64,000 bases of DNA from Clostridium pascui (lineage in GTDB: Bacteria > Bacillota > Clostridia > Clostridiales > Clostridiaceae): contig NZ_JAFBDB010000005.1 in assembly GCF_016908015.1 (NCBI RefSeq), positions 291,831-355,830 of the forward strand, read 5' to 3'. Position 1 is the first letter of the stretch, and the number at the start of each line of letters is the position of its first letter. This document shows positions 46,014 to 54,881 of the stretch, piece by piece. A model generated the notes under the pieces. The model was not told the DNA's origin and did no database searches. It saw only the letters and a program-made list of their open reading frames with translations. A program made the position numbers and the translations under genes.

Positions 46014-46825
46014 ACTTCATCCTCCAAAATCATAGATTTGCGAAATGAATCTGTAAACCTTAATCTAGTATCAATTAAATATTTAGTATATTCATGTTTA
46101 GGATTTTTAAAAACTTCACTAGCCTTCCCACATTCTACACATTTTCCGTTCTTCATTACAAGTATATCTTGAGCTAGATGCTGTACAACGCCTAAGTCAT
46201 GAGATATAAAAATTACTGAGGTGCCTGTCATTTCCTTAAGCCGCTTAAATTCTTCTACTACTTCACGTTGATTAATAGAATCTAATGCTGTTGTAGGCTC
46301 ATCAGCTATTATAATATCAGGTTTCATAGCCATAGCTAAGGCAATCATACATCTTTGAAGCATACCTCCCGAAAGCTGATGAGGATATTTTCTAATTACC
46401 TGTTTAGGCTCATTAATATACATCTTCTCTAAAGCTTCAATAGAAATTTTTTCTGCTTCTTTTTTAGGAAGGTTTATATTTTCACACAAGGTTTCAATCA
46501 TTTGATATCCAATGGTATAAAGAGGGTCAAAAGCTGACATAGCGTCTTGAAGTATCATGCAAATATTCTTACCCCTTATTTTACGAATAGTATCACTATT
46601 TTCCTTTAGTAATTCTATATCCTTAAATTTTGCACTTCCAGTAACTTTTAGCCATGGATTTGTAAGCCCTAATATTGCTTTAGTTGTCATAGATTTACCA
46701 CTTCCACTTTCCCCTACAATTCCTAAGCAAGTATTACACTTAAGTTCAAAGCTCACATCGCTAACTATTGCTTCATTATTTCTTATATCTTCTATAAAAA
46801 GATTTTTAACCTCTAACAAACTCAC
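45998..46825 (-). CDS. nikD: Nickel/peptide ABC transporter ATP-binding protein NikD
   Basis: A 275-residue ATPase. Walker A is GESGSGKSMTTKAIL, the signature HQLSGGMLQRCMIALA, and Walker B DIIIADEPTTALDS. The C-terminal extension ends EDEVCCCK, an unusual triple Cys. The GTG start shares its first base with the nikC stop codon. It is paired with NikE as the two-ATPase engine. Confidence 0.9.
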   Translation of the reverse strand: MSLLEVKNLFIEDIRNNEAIVSDVSFELKCNTCLGIVGESGSGKSMTTKAILGLTNPWLKVTGSAKFKDIELLKENSDTIRKIRGKNICMILQDAMSAFDPLYTIGYQMIETLCENINLPKKEAEKISIEALEKMYINEPKQVIRKYPHQLSGGMLQRCMIALAMAMKPDIIIADEPTTALDSINQREVVEEFKRLKEMTGTSVIFISHDLGVVQHLAQDILVMKNGKCVECGKASEVFKNPKHEYTKYLIDTRLRFTDSFRKSMILEDEVCCCK

Positions 46826-47673
46826 TATTCAGTCACCCCTTTCATTTTACTATGTTTTTTAGGATCTAAAGCCACTTGCAGACTATCTCCTAAGAAGTTA
46901 AATGCTGCAACAACAATAAGTATTGCAATACCAGGTGCTAACATTTGAGTAGGGTGAGTTGTCATAATATTTTTTGCTTCGTTTAGCATCATTCCCCATT
47001 CTGGAGTTGGAGCTTGTACACCTAATCCTAAAAATGATAATGCTGAAATATTTAAAATAACCCATCCTGTATCAAGAGTTGCAAGTACTCCAATTTCTCC
47101 AACAACTCCAGGTACTAGATGTTTTTTCATAATATGCCATGTACTACATCCAGAGACCTTTGCAAATTTTATGTAATTTTTATCAGTATATTGTATAATA
47201 ATAGATCTAATCATTCTGGTATACCACGCCCATTTAGCTATAATATTAGCAATTACTACATTAAAAAGTCCTGGCCCAAGTATTCCCACTATTGCAAGTA
47301 TCATAACTTCGCTTGGGAATGATAACATAATATCACAAATTCTCATAATAACTTCATCTATAAATCCTCGAAAGAAGCCTGAAATCATTCCTAAAATAGT
47401 ACCTATGCAAATGGTTGTTATCATAGTGACTATTGCTAACATGACCGTTGTACGAATACCATATAACATTCTTGACAATATACATCTTCCTAAATTATCT
47501 GTTCCAAATGGATATTTCATGCTCATAGCTGCAAATTTCTGTTTTACATTTACTTCTATAGGATTATTAGGACTAACTACTGGGGCTAAAATACCAGCTA
47601 TTAATATAACACATAAAATTATAATACAGACTATGGCAAGTTTATCCGATTTAAGTCGTTTCCACACTACCAT
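46825..47673 (-). CDS. nikC: Nickel/peptide ABC transporter permease NikC
   Basis: A 282-residue permease with six helices. The FGTDNLGRCILSRMLYGIRT segment near residue 55 is typical of the DppC/NikC group. The EAA loop is VSGCSTWHIMKKHLVPGVV, which contacts the ATPases. It ends in LGDSLQVALDPKKH. It starts behind AAAGGAGG located inside the last codons of nikB. Confidence 0.92.
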   Translation of the reverse strand: MVVWKRLKSDKLAIVCIIILCVILIAGILAPVVSPNNPIEVNVKQKFAAMSMKYPFGTDNLGRCILSRMLYGIRTTVMLAIVTMITTICIGTILGMISGFFRGFIDEVIMRICDIMLSFPSEVMILAIVGILGPGLFNVVIANIIAKWAWYTRMIRSIIIQYTDKNYIKFAKVSGCSTWHIMKKHLVPGVVGEIGVLATLDTGWVILNISALSFLGLGVQAPTPEWGMMLNEAKNIMTTHPTQMLAPGIAILIVVAAFNFLGDSLQVALDPKKHSKMKGVTE

Positions 47674-47676
47674 ACT

Positions 47677-48606
47677 CTATGCCTCCTTTCTCATTCTCGG
47701 ATCAATTGATGCACTAAATACATCAACTAATAAATTACAAAGAACAAACATCACTGCCATAATAAGTATGTATGCCTGTATAATAGGATAATCTCTATTA
47801 AATATAGCTGTTACACATAACCTTCCTATACCAGGCCATGCAAAAATATTTTCTACTATAACTGTTCCCGCTATAAGCTTGGGAATTGACATTCCAAGGG
47901 CTGTAATTGAAGATTGAAGTGAATTTTTAAATATATGCTTTATGATTGTACTTTCTTTAAGACCTCTAACTCTTCCGTAAAGTACATAGTTTTCTTGTTT
48001 ATTTTGTATCATATTATTTCTTATTAATCTTACATAAGTTGAAATATATGCAAGAGATAATGTAACTGCTGGAAGAACAATAGAGCTTACTGTTTCCATT
48101 CCACTTGTAGGAAAAAGGTTTAGCTTAACTGAAAAAATCCATATTAAAAGTAATCCCACCCAAAAGCTTGGCATAGCAGTACCTAAAAATACAATTCCCC
48201 TTGTTATTTTATCTCCAATGCTACCTTCATAAACAGCACAGAGCACCCCTACTGTTACACTAATTAAAATAGTAATTACTAAAGATACTGATGCTAAAGA
48301 AAGAGTAGCTGGAAGTGCCTGTCTAATTTCTCCTATAACTGGTTTATTATTTACATAGCTTTCTCCAAAATCACCTTTCAAACTATCCCCAAGCCATATT
48401 GTATATCTTTCAAAAAAAGGTTTATCTAATCCTAATTTATTCCTCATCTGCTGAACTGCTTCATCTGTTGGTGTTACTTCATTTACTCTAAGAGCAACCT
48501 CTGCAGGATCACTAGAGCCAAGATTAATTATCACAAATGATAGAAATGAAATTCCTATTAATATAGGTATTATACTCAATATTCTTTTTCTTATATAATT
48601 TTTCAT
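47677..48606 (-). CDS. nikB: Nickel/peptide ABC transporter permease NikB
   Basis: A 309-residue permease of the DppB/NikB group. The start MKNYIRKRILSIIPILIGIS is typical; the ATG at 48606 is preceded by GGGAGAG, and the in-frame ATG at 48642 has none. The EAA-like loop is RVRGLKESTIIKHIFKNSLQ and the family end motif FSASIDPRMRKEA is present. It lies 64 bases after nikA. Confidence 0.92.
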   Translation of the reverse strand: MKNYIRKRILSIIPILIGISFLSFVIINLGSSDPAEVALRVNEVTPTDEAVQQMRNKLGLDKPFFERYTIWLGDSLKGDFGESYVNNKPVIGEIRQALPATLSLASVSLVITILISVTVGVLCAVYEGSIGDKITRGIVFLGTAMPSFWVGLLLIWIFSVKLNLFPTSGMETVSSIVLPAVTLSLAYISTYVRLIRNNMIQNKQENYVLYGRVRGLKESTIIKHIFKNSLQSSITALGMSIPKLIAGTVIVENIFAWPGIGRLCVTAIFNRDYPIIQAYILIMAVMFVLCNLLVDVFSASIDPRMRKEA

Positions 48607-48670
48607 TTTATCTCTCCCAAACATTATATAGAATAAAGGCAAATATACAATTTGCCTTTATTAAATCTAA

Positions 48671-50263
48671 TTATTTTTCAAAGTACATCTTTTCAAATGG
48701 TATTTCGTATTGAGATGGATTGAAAGTAACTCCTTTTAATCCGTTAACATGTACTACTTTTGTTCTAGAGTAAGTAAGAGGAATATATACACATTGATCA
48801 TTAATATATGTTAAAACATCTTTATACATTGTCTTACGAGTATCTTCATTTTGTTCAATCATAATAGCTGTAATAGTTTCATCCAACCACTTCTTTTTCT
48901 CTATACCTGCTTGCGCTTGGTAATCGCCATGAGCTGGTATACGCCATGAGGATAGGTAAGATTGTGGATCATATGGAGTACCCCAAGAAAGTGAGTATTG
49001 AAGATCAAATTCTCCTGATTTCTGACGATCAAGAAAAGCTTGTTTTTCTTCTCCTAAAATTTTAAGACTAATACCTACTGCTTTAAAATCGTTTTGAATA
49101 TATTCACTAATAGTACGTTCTTGTGCATTGTTAGAGTTAAGTGAAATTGTTACTTCGCATTTTTTACCATTTTTATATCTATATCCGTCACTTTCCATCT
49201 TCCATCCTGCTTCTTCTAAAAGACTTTTTGCCTTTTCTATATCATATGAACGTGTTTTTAAATCTACATCGCAATATTTTATTGTTTTAGATAATAATGT
49301 GTCAGCAACTGCTTCTGAACCATTTAAAACACCCTCTGCAATAGACTTTTTATCAACTGCATATTGAACTGCTTCTCTAAACTTCACATCCCCAGTAATT
49401 TCTTTCTTTGAATTTAAAAGAATTGCTCTAGATGCAACTGGATCACTCATTATAGCAGCATATTTACCATCTTTCTCTAGTTTCTTGAAAGAATCAAGGT
49501 CAATCATATCTCCATCAGAACCAAATAAAAGGTCAATTTCTCCTTTTTCTAATCCTAATAATATTGTTTGATGATCAGGCATAACCTTCCATTTTACAGA
49601 ACTTACTTTTGGTTTTTCTCCCCAATAATTTTTGTTTACTGTAAAGGTTGCATATTGATTAGCTTTATGTTCTGAAAGCACCCATGGACCTGTTCCAATG
49701 TATCCATTTACCCCATCTTTTGTAGTTCCATTAATAAAACATTTAGGAGAAATGAATCTAAATGGACGTGTAAGTGCCATTTCTTCAAGAGTTGGATAAT
49801 ATGCATGTTTTAAAACTAACTTATATGTATATTCGTCAACTACTTCATTGCTTTTAATTTCATTTACAAGATCAAGCCATGCATGACGTTCTTTATTTGC
49901 AACAATAGCATCCATATTTAATTTAACAACCTTTGCATTAAAAGCTTCTCCATCTGTAAAGCTTACACCTTTTCTTAGATGAAAAGTATACTCACGTCCA
50001 TCCTTAGATATCTCCCAGCTTTCAGCTAGCCAAGGTTTTACACCGTCCTTAGTATTAATTACTAAGGATTCAAACATCATGTTTTGAGCTGCCATTTCCC
50101 CTGAATAAAGATGAGGATTTATGTCTCTAATATCCTTTGTACTTGCATAAACTATTTCATCTTTATTCTTTTTATCCTCACTTTTCTTGGCACTATTTGA
50201 GCACCCTACTGCAAAGCACATTACTGATGTAAGTGCAAGTACTATAATTTTTTTAAATTTCAT
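48671..50263 (-). CDS. nikA: Nickel/cobalt-type ABC transporter substrate-binding lipoprotein NikA
   Basis: A 530-residue lipoprotein with a signal and lipobox (SVMCFAVGCSNS, Cys21). It is close to E. coli NikA along its length, not just generic OppA. Shared parts include DINPHLYSGEMAAQNMMFESL, RHAWLDLVNEI, ALTRPFRFISP, IGTGPWVL, NYWGEKP, and WGTPYDPQSYLSSWR followed by AHGDYQAQ. E. coli NikA uses Arg137 and His416 in the equivalent stretches to bind Ni-ligand complexes; both seem present. The start at 50263 is chosen because TTGGAGGG inside the MATE gene end fits. The cobalamin riboswitch upstream argues for cobalt or a cobalt chelate as substrate (inference). Confidence 0.9.
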   Translation of the reverse strand: MKFKKIIVLALTSVMCFAVGCSNSAKKSEDKKNKDEIVYASTKDIRDINPHLYSGEMAAQNMMFESLVINTKDGVKPWLAESWEISKDGREYTFHLRKGVSFTDGEAFNAKVVKLNMDAIVANKERHAWLDLVNEIKSNEVVDEYTYKLVLKHAYYPTLEEMALTRPFRFISPKCFINGTTKDGVNGYIGTGPWVLSEHKANQYATFTVNKNYWGEKPKVSSVKWKVMPDHQTILLGLEKGEIDLLFGSDGDMIDLDSFKKLEKDGKYAAIMSDPVASRAILLNSKKEITGDVKFREAVQYAVDKKSIAEGVLNGSEAVADTLLSKTIKYCDVDLKTRSYDIEKAKSLLEEAGWKMESDGYRYKNGKKCEVTISLNSNNAQERTISEYIQNDFKAVGISLKILGEEKQAFLDRQKSGEFDLQYSLSWGTPYDPQSYLSSWRIPAHGDYQAQAGIEKKKWLDETITAIMIEQNEDTRKTMYKDVLTYINDQCVYIPLTYSRTKVVHVNGLKGVTFNPSQYEIPFEKMYFEK

Positions 50264-50265
50264 TT

Positions 50266-51624
50266 TTAACCCTCCAATTTTATACATTTAACATTTGAAT
50301 ATTTTTTAAAATTCAATCTTTTTCTCGTATAAGGTAAATACATAATTAAAAATACTGACCTGCTTAAGCAAAATATTAAAAAGGCTATCCATAGTCCATG
50401 ATTACCCATACCTATTGTCGATATAAGCAATTTATCTGCTATTAAAAATGCTATTAAGCTAAGTATCATGGAATTACGTATAGGCTTAGTTTCTGTTGCC
50501 CCACTAAATATTCCATAGTACACCAATCCCACAGCTGCAAATAACGGAAACCATAATAGATATTTATCAAATATCGATATTAAATTAAGTACTTCTTCTA
50601 TATTGGTAAACAATGTCATCAAAACACTCTTTCCAAAAAAATACATTGAAGTAAGAATAATTACAAAAATCATAGACCATTGTCCACTTCTCTTAATATT
50701 TAAATCAAATAGTTCTTTATCGTCTTTACCAATTGCCTTACCTGCAAACACACTAGATGCATTAGCTAATCCGTCAAAGGCATACGCCATAATATACTGT
50801 ATTTGAAATAATATGGAATTAGCGGCCAATATATCAGAACCAAGCTCTGCACCCTTTGCAATAAACATGTTCGTAGTAATTAATAAGCATATGGTTCGTA
50901 TCATAAGATCTGTATTACACTTCATAATACTTTTAAAAGCTTGTTTATCAAATATAACTTCTTTTGTTAGATTCTTAAAACTAAAATTATCACAGTTAAT
51001 CATTAAAATACAGCCTATGCCAAAACCTATTATTTGAGATATAAGTGTTGCCACTGCAACGCCTGCTACATTATAATTAAATACTTGTACTAATAATAAA
51101 TCTAGCACTATATTCACTACATTAGTGGTAATCTGCATAAATAATGATTCTTTTAATTTTGCTTGTCCCATTAGCCATCCAAGAATAACATAATTTCCAA
51201 GTACCAATGGTGCTCCCCAAATTAAAATAGAAAAATACTTAAGTGCGAGATTTTTTATATCTTCACTGGGTTTAAGTATTGATAATGCAAAATCTCCAAT
51301 TATGTTCTGAAATAGAATAAATGTAAAACCTAATACAATGGCAATAAACATTGGCCTAATAAATGCAAGCATCCCGTCTTTATCATCATTAGATCCAAGA
51401 GCTTGAGCGGAATACGCTGAAGTACTTACTCTTAAAAATCCAAAAATCCAATATATTGTATTAAATATTACTGTCCCTATGGACACACTTCCAATATATG
51501 TGGAATTAGACAATCTTCCAACTACAGCAGTATCTACTGCACCTAGTAGAGGCTGCGTAATGGTAGAAATAATAAAAGGAATTGCTAACATTAGATATTC
51601 CTTATGAGTTAATTTAGAACTCAT
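50266..51624 (-). CDS. MATE family transporter, first gene of the nik operon
   Basis: A 452-residue MATE protein with 12 helices. The two halves begin LMLAIPFIISTITQPLLGAV and SIMKCNTDLMIRTICLLIT. It is the DinF-like branch by feel. Its stop codon is 2 bases from the nikA start and nikA's ribosome binding site lies in its last codons, so the two are co-expressed. The riboswitch-terminator leader is directly upstream. A B12-controlled exporter tied to a metal importer suggests export of a metal ligand or of a corrinoid-related compound (inference). No such substrate is proven. Confidence 0.88.
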   Translation of the reverse strand: MSSKLTHKEYLMLAIPFIISTITQPLLGAVDTAVVGRLSNSTYIGSVSIGTVIFNTIYWIFGFLRVSTSAYSAQALGSNDDKDGMLAFIRPMFIAIVLGFTFILFQNIIGDFALSILKPSEDIKNLALKYFSILIWGAPLVLGNYVILGWLMGQAKLKESLFMQITTNVVNIVLDLLLVQVFNYNVAGVAVATLISQIIGFGIGCILMINCDNFSFKNLTKEVIFDKQAFKSIMKCNTDLMIRTICLLITTNMFIAKGAELGSDILAANSILFQIQYIMAYAFDGLANASSVFAGKAIGKDDKELFDLNIKRSGQWSMIFVIILTSMYFFGKSVLMTLFTNIEEVLNLISIFDKYLLWFPLFAAVGLVYYGIFSGATETKPIRNSMILSLIAFLIADKLLISTIGMGNHGLWIAFLIFCLSRSVFLIMYLPYTRKRLNFKKYSNVKCIKLEG

Positions 51625-51745
51625 ATCTCCCTCCTGTTTAAGATTTCTAAGTTTATACTAGCTTCTTCTATAGTCACCTCCTAAACTTAATTTTAACAAT
51701 GATAATAAAATAACAATATATAGTATTTAAAATTGCAAAATAAAA

Positions 51746-51766
51746 AGCCTAACTCTCGAGTTAGGC
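51746..51766 (-). terminator. Terminator in the expression platform of cobalamin riboswitch 1
   Basis: AGCCTAACTC-TC-GAGTTAGGCT is followed on the minus strand by TTTTTATTTTGC. It lies between the aptamer and the MATE gene. Confidence 0.87.
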
Positions 51767-51860
51767 TCCTAATTTACATAATAATAAATCTAATATAAAT
51801 ATATTTATTAGCATGCTAAAGAAACTTTCTCCCTCCCCGAAGAAATTTACTTAAAATAAT

Positions 51861-52006
51861 TTTAGACAGGTTTCCTGACTTAGCTTCAACCTACTCCTTT
51901 CCCTTCCCATGACATCTTAGTATCACAGTGGTTAATAAAAGTTTCGTCTGCCTTACAGTAGCAGGGGCTGTAGAGGATTCTCACCTCTTTCCCTATTAAT
52001 CTTTAT
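51861..52006 (-). ncRNA. Cobalamin riboswitch 1 (upstream of MATE-nikABCDE)
   Basis: On the minus strand the aptamer shows GGTGAGAATCCTCTAC, AGCCCCTGCTACTGTAAGGC, a B12-box variant ACCACTGTGATACT, CATGGGAAGG and the 3' AAGTCAGGAAACCTGTC. These occur in the order of the cobalamin class. A terminator follows 95 bases later. Coenzyme B12 excess should shut off the downstream operon. The rest of the gap (52007-52220) has no gene except the flavodoxin terminator. Confidence 0.92.
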
Positions 52007-52160
52007 TAAGAATCTAAAATTTTATATTTAATTTTTAAATATCTTTAATATTGGAAATATTGTCAAGCATTTGTGTATAAGTATACTCCTTACATCAATA
52101 CTTTGTCAATGACTTATCAATAATTTGTCGATAATTTTATAAACATTGGAAATTTATTGA

Positions 52161-52184
52161 TACTATGTAATTTTTTACATAGTA
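52161..52184. terminator. Terminator of the flavodoxin gene
   Basis: TACTATGTAA / TTACATAGTA with a TTTT loop lies 36 bases after the flavodoxin stop on the minus strand. Confidence 0.65.
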
Positions 52185-52220
52185 GTCTAAAACTCCATCT
52201 TCTTAATAATCAACTTCATT

Positions 52221-52649
52221 TTAAGCTTTTGCCAATATCTCACCTAATCTCTTGCATTTATCTAAGCCTTCATCATCAGGCATATTATTAACAATAAGCC
52301 CTTCTACTAAAATTTTTGCACCATATTGCTCCATTCTTTCTTGCCACTCTATCATCCACTCACCATTACCCCACCCATATGAGCCAAATAATATAGTATC
52401 CTTACCTTTAACTGCATCTGAAATTGACTCAATAAATGGTTCCATTTCTGCCTCTTCAAGCTGTTCGGCTCCCATGGATGGGCATCCAAAAGCTACTGCG
52501 TCTGCTTCTAAAACATCTTCTATTTTTGCTTCACCTACACTAAGCAATCTTACGTTTGTATCTTCTATTTTAGCACCTTCCATAACCGCTGCTGCCATAG
52601 ACTCTGTATTTCCTGTACCACTCCAATAAATAATTACTACCTTTTTCAT
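52221..52649 (-). CDS. Flavodoxin
   Basis: A 142-residue short-chain flavodoxin. The FMN phosphate loop is IIYWSGTGNTESMA. The 57-62 loop region is AFGCPSMGAEQLEEAEMEPF and the second loop FGSYGWGNGEWM, with the aromatic residues that stack on FMN. It is a low-potential electron carrier that replaces ferredoxin when iron is short. A Fur box lies upstream, with a decayed feoAB between, so iron control is likely. GGAGGG precedes the ATG. Confidence 0.93.
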   Translation of the reverse strand: MKKVVIIYWSGTGNTESMAAAVMEGAKIEDTNVRLLSVGEAKIEDVLEADAVAFGCPSMGAEQLEEAEMEPFIESISDAVKGKDTILFGSYGWGNGEWMIEWQERMEQYGAKILVEGLIVNNMPDDEGLDKCKRLGEILAKA

Positions 52650-52662
52650 ATTATTTCCCTCC

Positions 52663-53037
52663 TTAAAAAATTATTTTATTATATATTAGTTTTGAATTTA
52701 AGATATTAATAACAGCTACATTACATCCTCCACCTATTATTAATGAAACTGCAGTTTTGCCATGAAGACCTACTACATTCATGAATCTGTCCACTATATA
52801 AGCAGTTCTTGCCATATACCCACTATCTTCAAGTAAAGCTATAAGAAAATGCATAGTAAGTATCATAGGAAAGAATCCAAATACTTCATCAACCATTCCT
52901 CCTAAGAATCCATTTCCAAAGGTTATGGAAGCTTGGTAAATAAAAAAACATTATGGCAGCAAAAATAGGTATGCCTAACCATTTGATTGAACTACTTTAA
53001 CTCTTTTGTTGATTTCAACTTCACTTAAACTTATCAA
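52663..53037 (-). pseudogene. Decayed feoAB (ferrous iron transporter) remnant
   Basis: Reading the minus strand from 53037, a TTG start behind GGGAG gives ISLSEVEINKRVKVVQSNG, like the beginning of FeoA. It is cut off and runs directly into FeoB membrane-domain sequence: WLGIPIFAAIMFF, then, after a one-base frame change at a run of seven T (about 52948-52954), TFGNGFLGGMVDEVFGFFPM, LLEDSGYMARTAYIVDRFMN and GLHGKTAVSLIIGGGCNVAV. It then stops 13 bases before the flavodoxin gene. The G domain and the ends of FeoB are missing. The whole looks like two deletions plus a frameshift in a former feoA-feoB-flavodoxin operon. The FeoB part is certain, the FeoA part less so. Confidence 0.8.
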
Positions 53038-53093
53038 ATTTTACACTCCCATCATATCTTTTTATATTAATTATCAATATGTTTTTATTAAAT

Positions 53094-53112
53094 GATAATG
53101 ATATTCAATATC
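53094..53112. promoter_or_regulatory. Fur box upstream of the feo remnant and flavodoxin
   Basis: GATAATGATATTCAATATC matches the 19-base consensus GATAATGATAATCATTATC at 17 positions. It lies 57 bases ahead of the feoA-like start. Confidence 0.8.
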
Positions 53113-53287
53113 ATTTATATTATTACTATACTCCTTTTCTTTATACTTGTAAATACCTTTAACTCATTTTATTGTATTAAATTGAAATTTTTTCTTAAAG
53201 CCTTATTTGAATCAGGTCTTTAAAATAGAACCATTGTTTACCTTTACTAAGATTTACTGTATAACTATTTCAAATTGCACACAAAAA

Positions 53288-53322
53288 TGCCCTATATCGA
53301 ACAAATTGTTCAATATAGAGCA
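53288..53322 (-). terminator. Terminator-like hairpin
   Basis: TGCTCTATATTGAACAA / TTGTTCGATATAGGGCA (two mismatched or G-T pairs) is followed on the minus strand by TTTTTGTGTG. It closes the transcript that would begin at cobalamin riboswitch 2. Confidence 0.7.
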
Positions 53323-53365
53323 TCTTCACATATATTTATGCTTTTAAATACCTTAGCTAAATATA

Positions 53366-53498
53366 TTATGTGTTGTGAATTAAGGCCTCCTTAGAAACAA
53401 ATCTAGGGATAATTATTAAATCATCTCCATTTAGAAGTACCCCATATGTACAACTGCTCGAACTAATGTTTTTTTATTACACCGTCCACAGCTGTACT
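53366..53498 (-). pseudogene. Possible C-terminal gene remnant behind cobalamin riboswitch 2
   Basis: A minus-strand frame without a start reads STAVDGVIKKTLVRAVVHMG, continuing to LNGDDLIIIPRFVSKEALIHNT and a stop. It is bounded by one terminator before and one after, and composition looks protein-like. I do not recognise it. It may be the tail of a lost B12-controlled gene, or chance. Confidence 0.3.
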
Positions 53499-53502
53499 AA
53501 TA

Positions 53503-53545
53503 AAAAAGCCCTTCTTAACTCTATACGTATTAAGAAGGGCTTTTA
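53503..53545. terminator. Terminator of cobalamin riboswitch 2
   Basis: AAAAAGCCCTTCTTAA / TTAAGAAGGGCTTTTA with an 11-nt loop lies 57 bases downstream of the aptamer, with T-runs on both strands. Confidence 0.88.
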
Positions 53546-53601
53546 TTTATACAAAACAAAAACACCTTCTCTATTCACCGTAGAGTTAAGTGTAGCAAAA
53601 A

Positions 53602-53748
53602 TATAGGCAGGTCTTCTGACTTCAGTATCACAGCTTTATCTAACCTTCCGAAAACTTCCGTGGCAATTCAGTAAAGCTCCTCTGTTACAGCGGCGGGACC
53701 GTGCAGGATTTTCACCTGCTTCCCTTTTCACTAATAAAATATTAGCAC
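53602..53748 (-). ncRNA. Cobalamin riboswitch 2 (no intact gene downstream)
   Basis: The minus strand contains GGGAAGCAGGTGAAAATCCT, then CACGGTCCCGCCGCTGTAAC, a B12-box-like ATTGCCACGG, GGAAGG and AAGTCAGAAGACCTGCCTAT, all in canonical order. The downstream sequence has a terminator, a 44-codon gene-like fragment and another terminator, but no complete gene until the Fur box. The rest of the stretch 53749-53898 is featureless. Confidence 0.92.
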
Positions 53749-53898
53749 CTAGATTTAATTATTTAATTTTATTCCCAATTCTCATTATAGTTTATAGATT
53801 TCATTTGTCAATAAAATTTTCCAAATATTACTTAAATTCATAATACAATTAAAATAATCTCTAGAAAATTTCCATAATTATTATATAATTTGATATTT

Positions 53899-54804
53899 TT
53901 AAATTTCATATGGTGTTTCTTGATAAACATAGTAATTCAGCCAATTTGAAAATAGTAAATTTGCATGAGCTCTCCATTTTACAATAACATCTTTATTGGG
54001 ATCATTATCTAAGAAGTAATTCTTAGGCACATCTATTTCTAATCCATTTGAAATGTCTCTATCATATTCCAACTTTAAAGTTAGTGGATCATATTCTGAG
54101 TGTCCAGTTATAAATATTTGCCTTTCATCTTTTGAGGCTACTATATATACCCCTGCTTCAATTGATTCAGCTAAAATTTCAAGTTCATTTAATTCTTCTA
54201 TATCTTTTTTTAAAACTTCAGTATGTCTTGAATGCGGTGCATAAAATTCATTATCAAATCCTCTCAAAAGCTTAACTTTATTGTCTAAAACTTTATGAGT
54301 AAAAACACCAAACATTTTTTTTGAAAGATGATGCTTGTGAATTCCAAAATGATGATAAAGTCCTGCTTGCGCTGCCCAACATATATGAAGGGTTGATGTT
54401 ACATTAGTTTTGGAAAAATCCATAATTTCCTTTAACTCATTCCAATAATCTACATCTTCAAAATCAAGATGTTCAATAGGGGCTCCTGTTATTATCATTC
54501 CATCGAATCTTTCATCTTTAACATCTTTAAAAGAGTAGTAGAAGTTCTCTAAGTGTTCTTCTGATGTATTCTTTGATTTATGCTCCTCTATATGTAAAAG
54601 TTTTATATTTACTTGAAGAGGAGTATTACCTAAAAGTCTTAAAAGCTGATTTTCTGTTTGTATCTTAGTTGGCATTAAATTTAGTATTGCTATTTTTAAA
54701 GGTCTAATATCTTGATGTAATGCTCTATTTTCATGCATTACAAATACATTCTCTTCTGTAAGAATCTTTGATGCTGGAAGATTTTCCGGAATTATAATTG
54801 GCAT
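53899..54804 (-). CDS. metA: Homoserine O-acetyltransferase / O-succinyltransferase, MetA family
   Basis: A 301-residue enzyme activating homoserine for methionine synthesis. The opening [20 protein letters not shown] is diagnostic. The nucleophile Cys is in [17 protein letters not shown] (about 142), the general base His and Glu are in [10 protein letters not shown], and [15 protein letters not shown] completes the site. In Firmicutes many MetA proteins use acetyl-CoA. This fits the MetY enzyme upstream, which takes O-acetylhomoserine. metY lies 78 bases upstream on the same transcript under the SAM-I riboswitch. Confidence 0.95.
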   Translation of the reverse strand: MPIIIPENLPASKILTEENVFVMHENRALHQDIRPLKIAILNLMPTKIQTENQLLRLLGNTPLQVNIKLLHIEEHKSKNTSEEHLENFYYSFKDVKDERFDGMIITGAPIEHLDFEDVDYWNELKEIMDFSKTNVTSTLHICWAAQAGLYHHFGIHKHHLSKKMFGVFTHKVLDNKVKLLRGFDNEFYAPHSRHTEVLKKDIEELNELEILAESIEAGVYIVASKDERQIFITGHSEYDPLTLKLEYDRDISNGLEIDVPKNYFLDNDPNKDVIVKWRAHANLLFSNWLNYYVYQETPYEI

Positions 54805-54881
54805 ATTAACATTCTCCTTATCTTATTAATCTTAGAGTTACTTTATTAGTTATATAAAATGACAAATTAAAAAACTAATTT

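Noticed and set aside
53366..53498. FeoA or cobalamin-biosynthesis gene behind riboswitch 2
   Set aside because: The short frame has no start codon with a ribosome binding site and no motif I can recognise; kept only as a low-confidence remnant.
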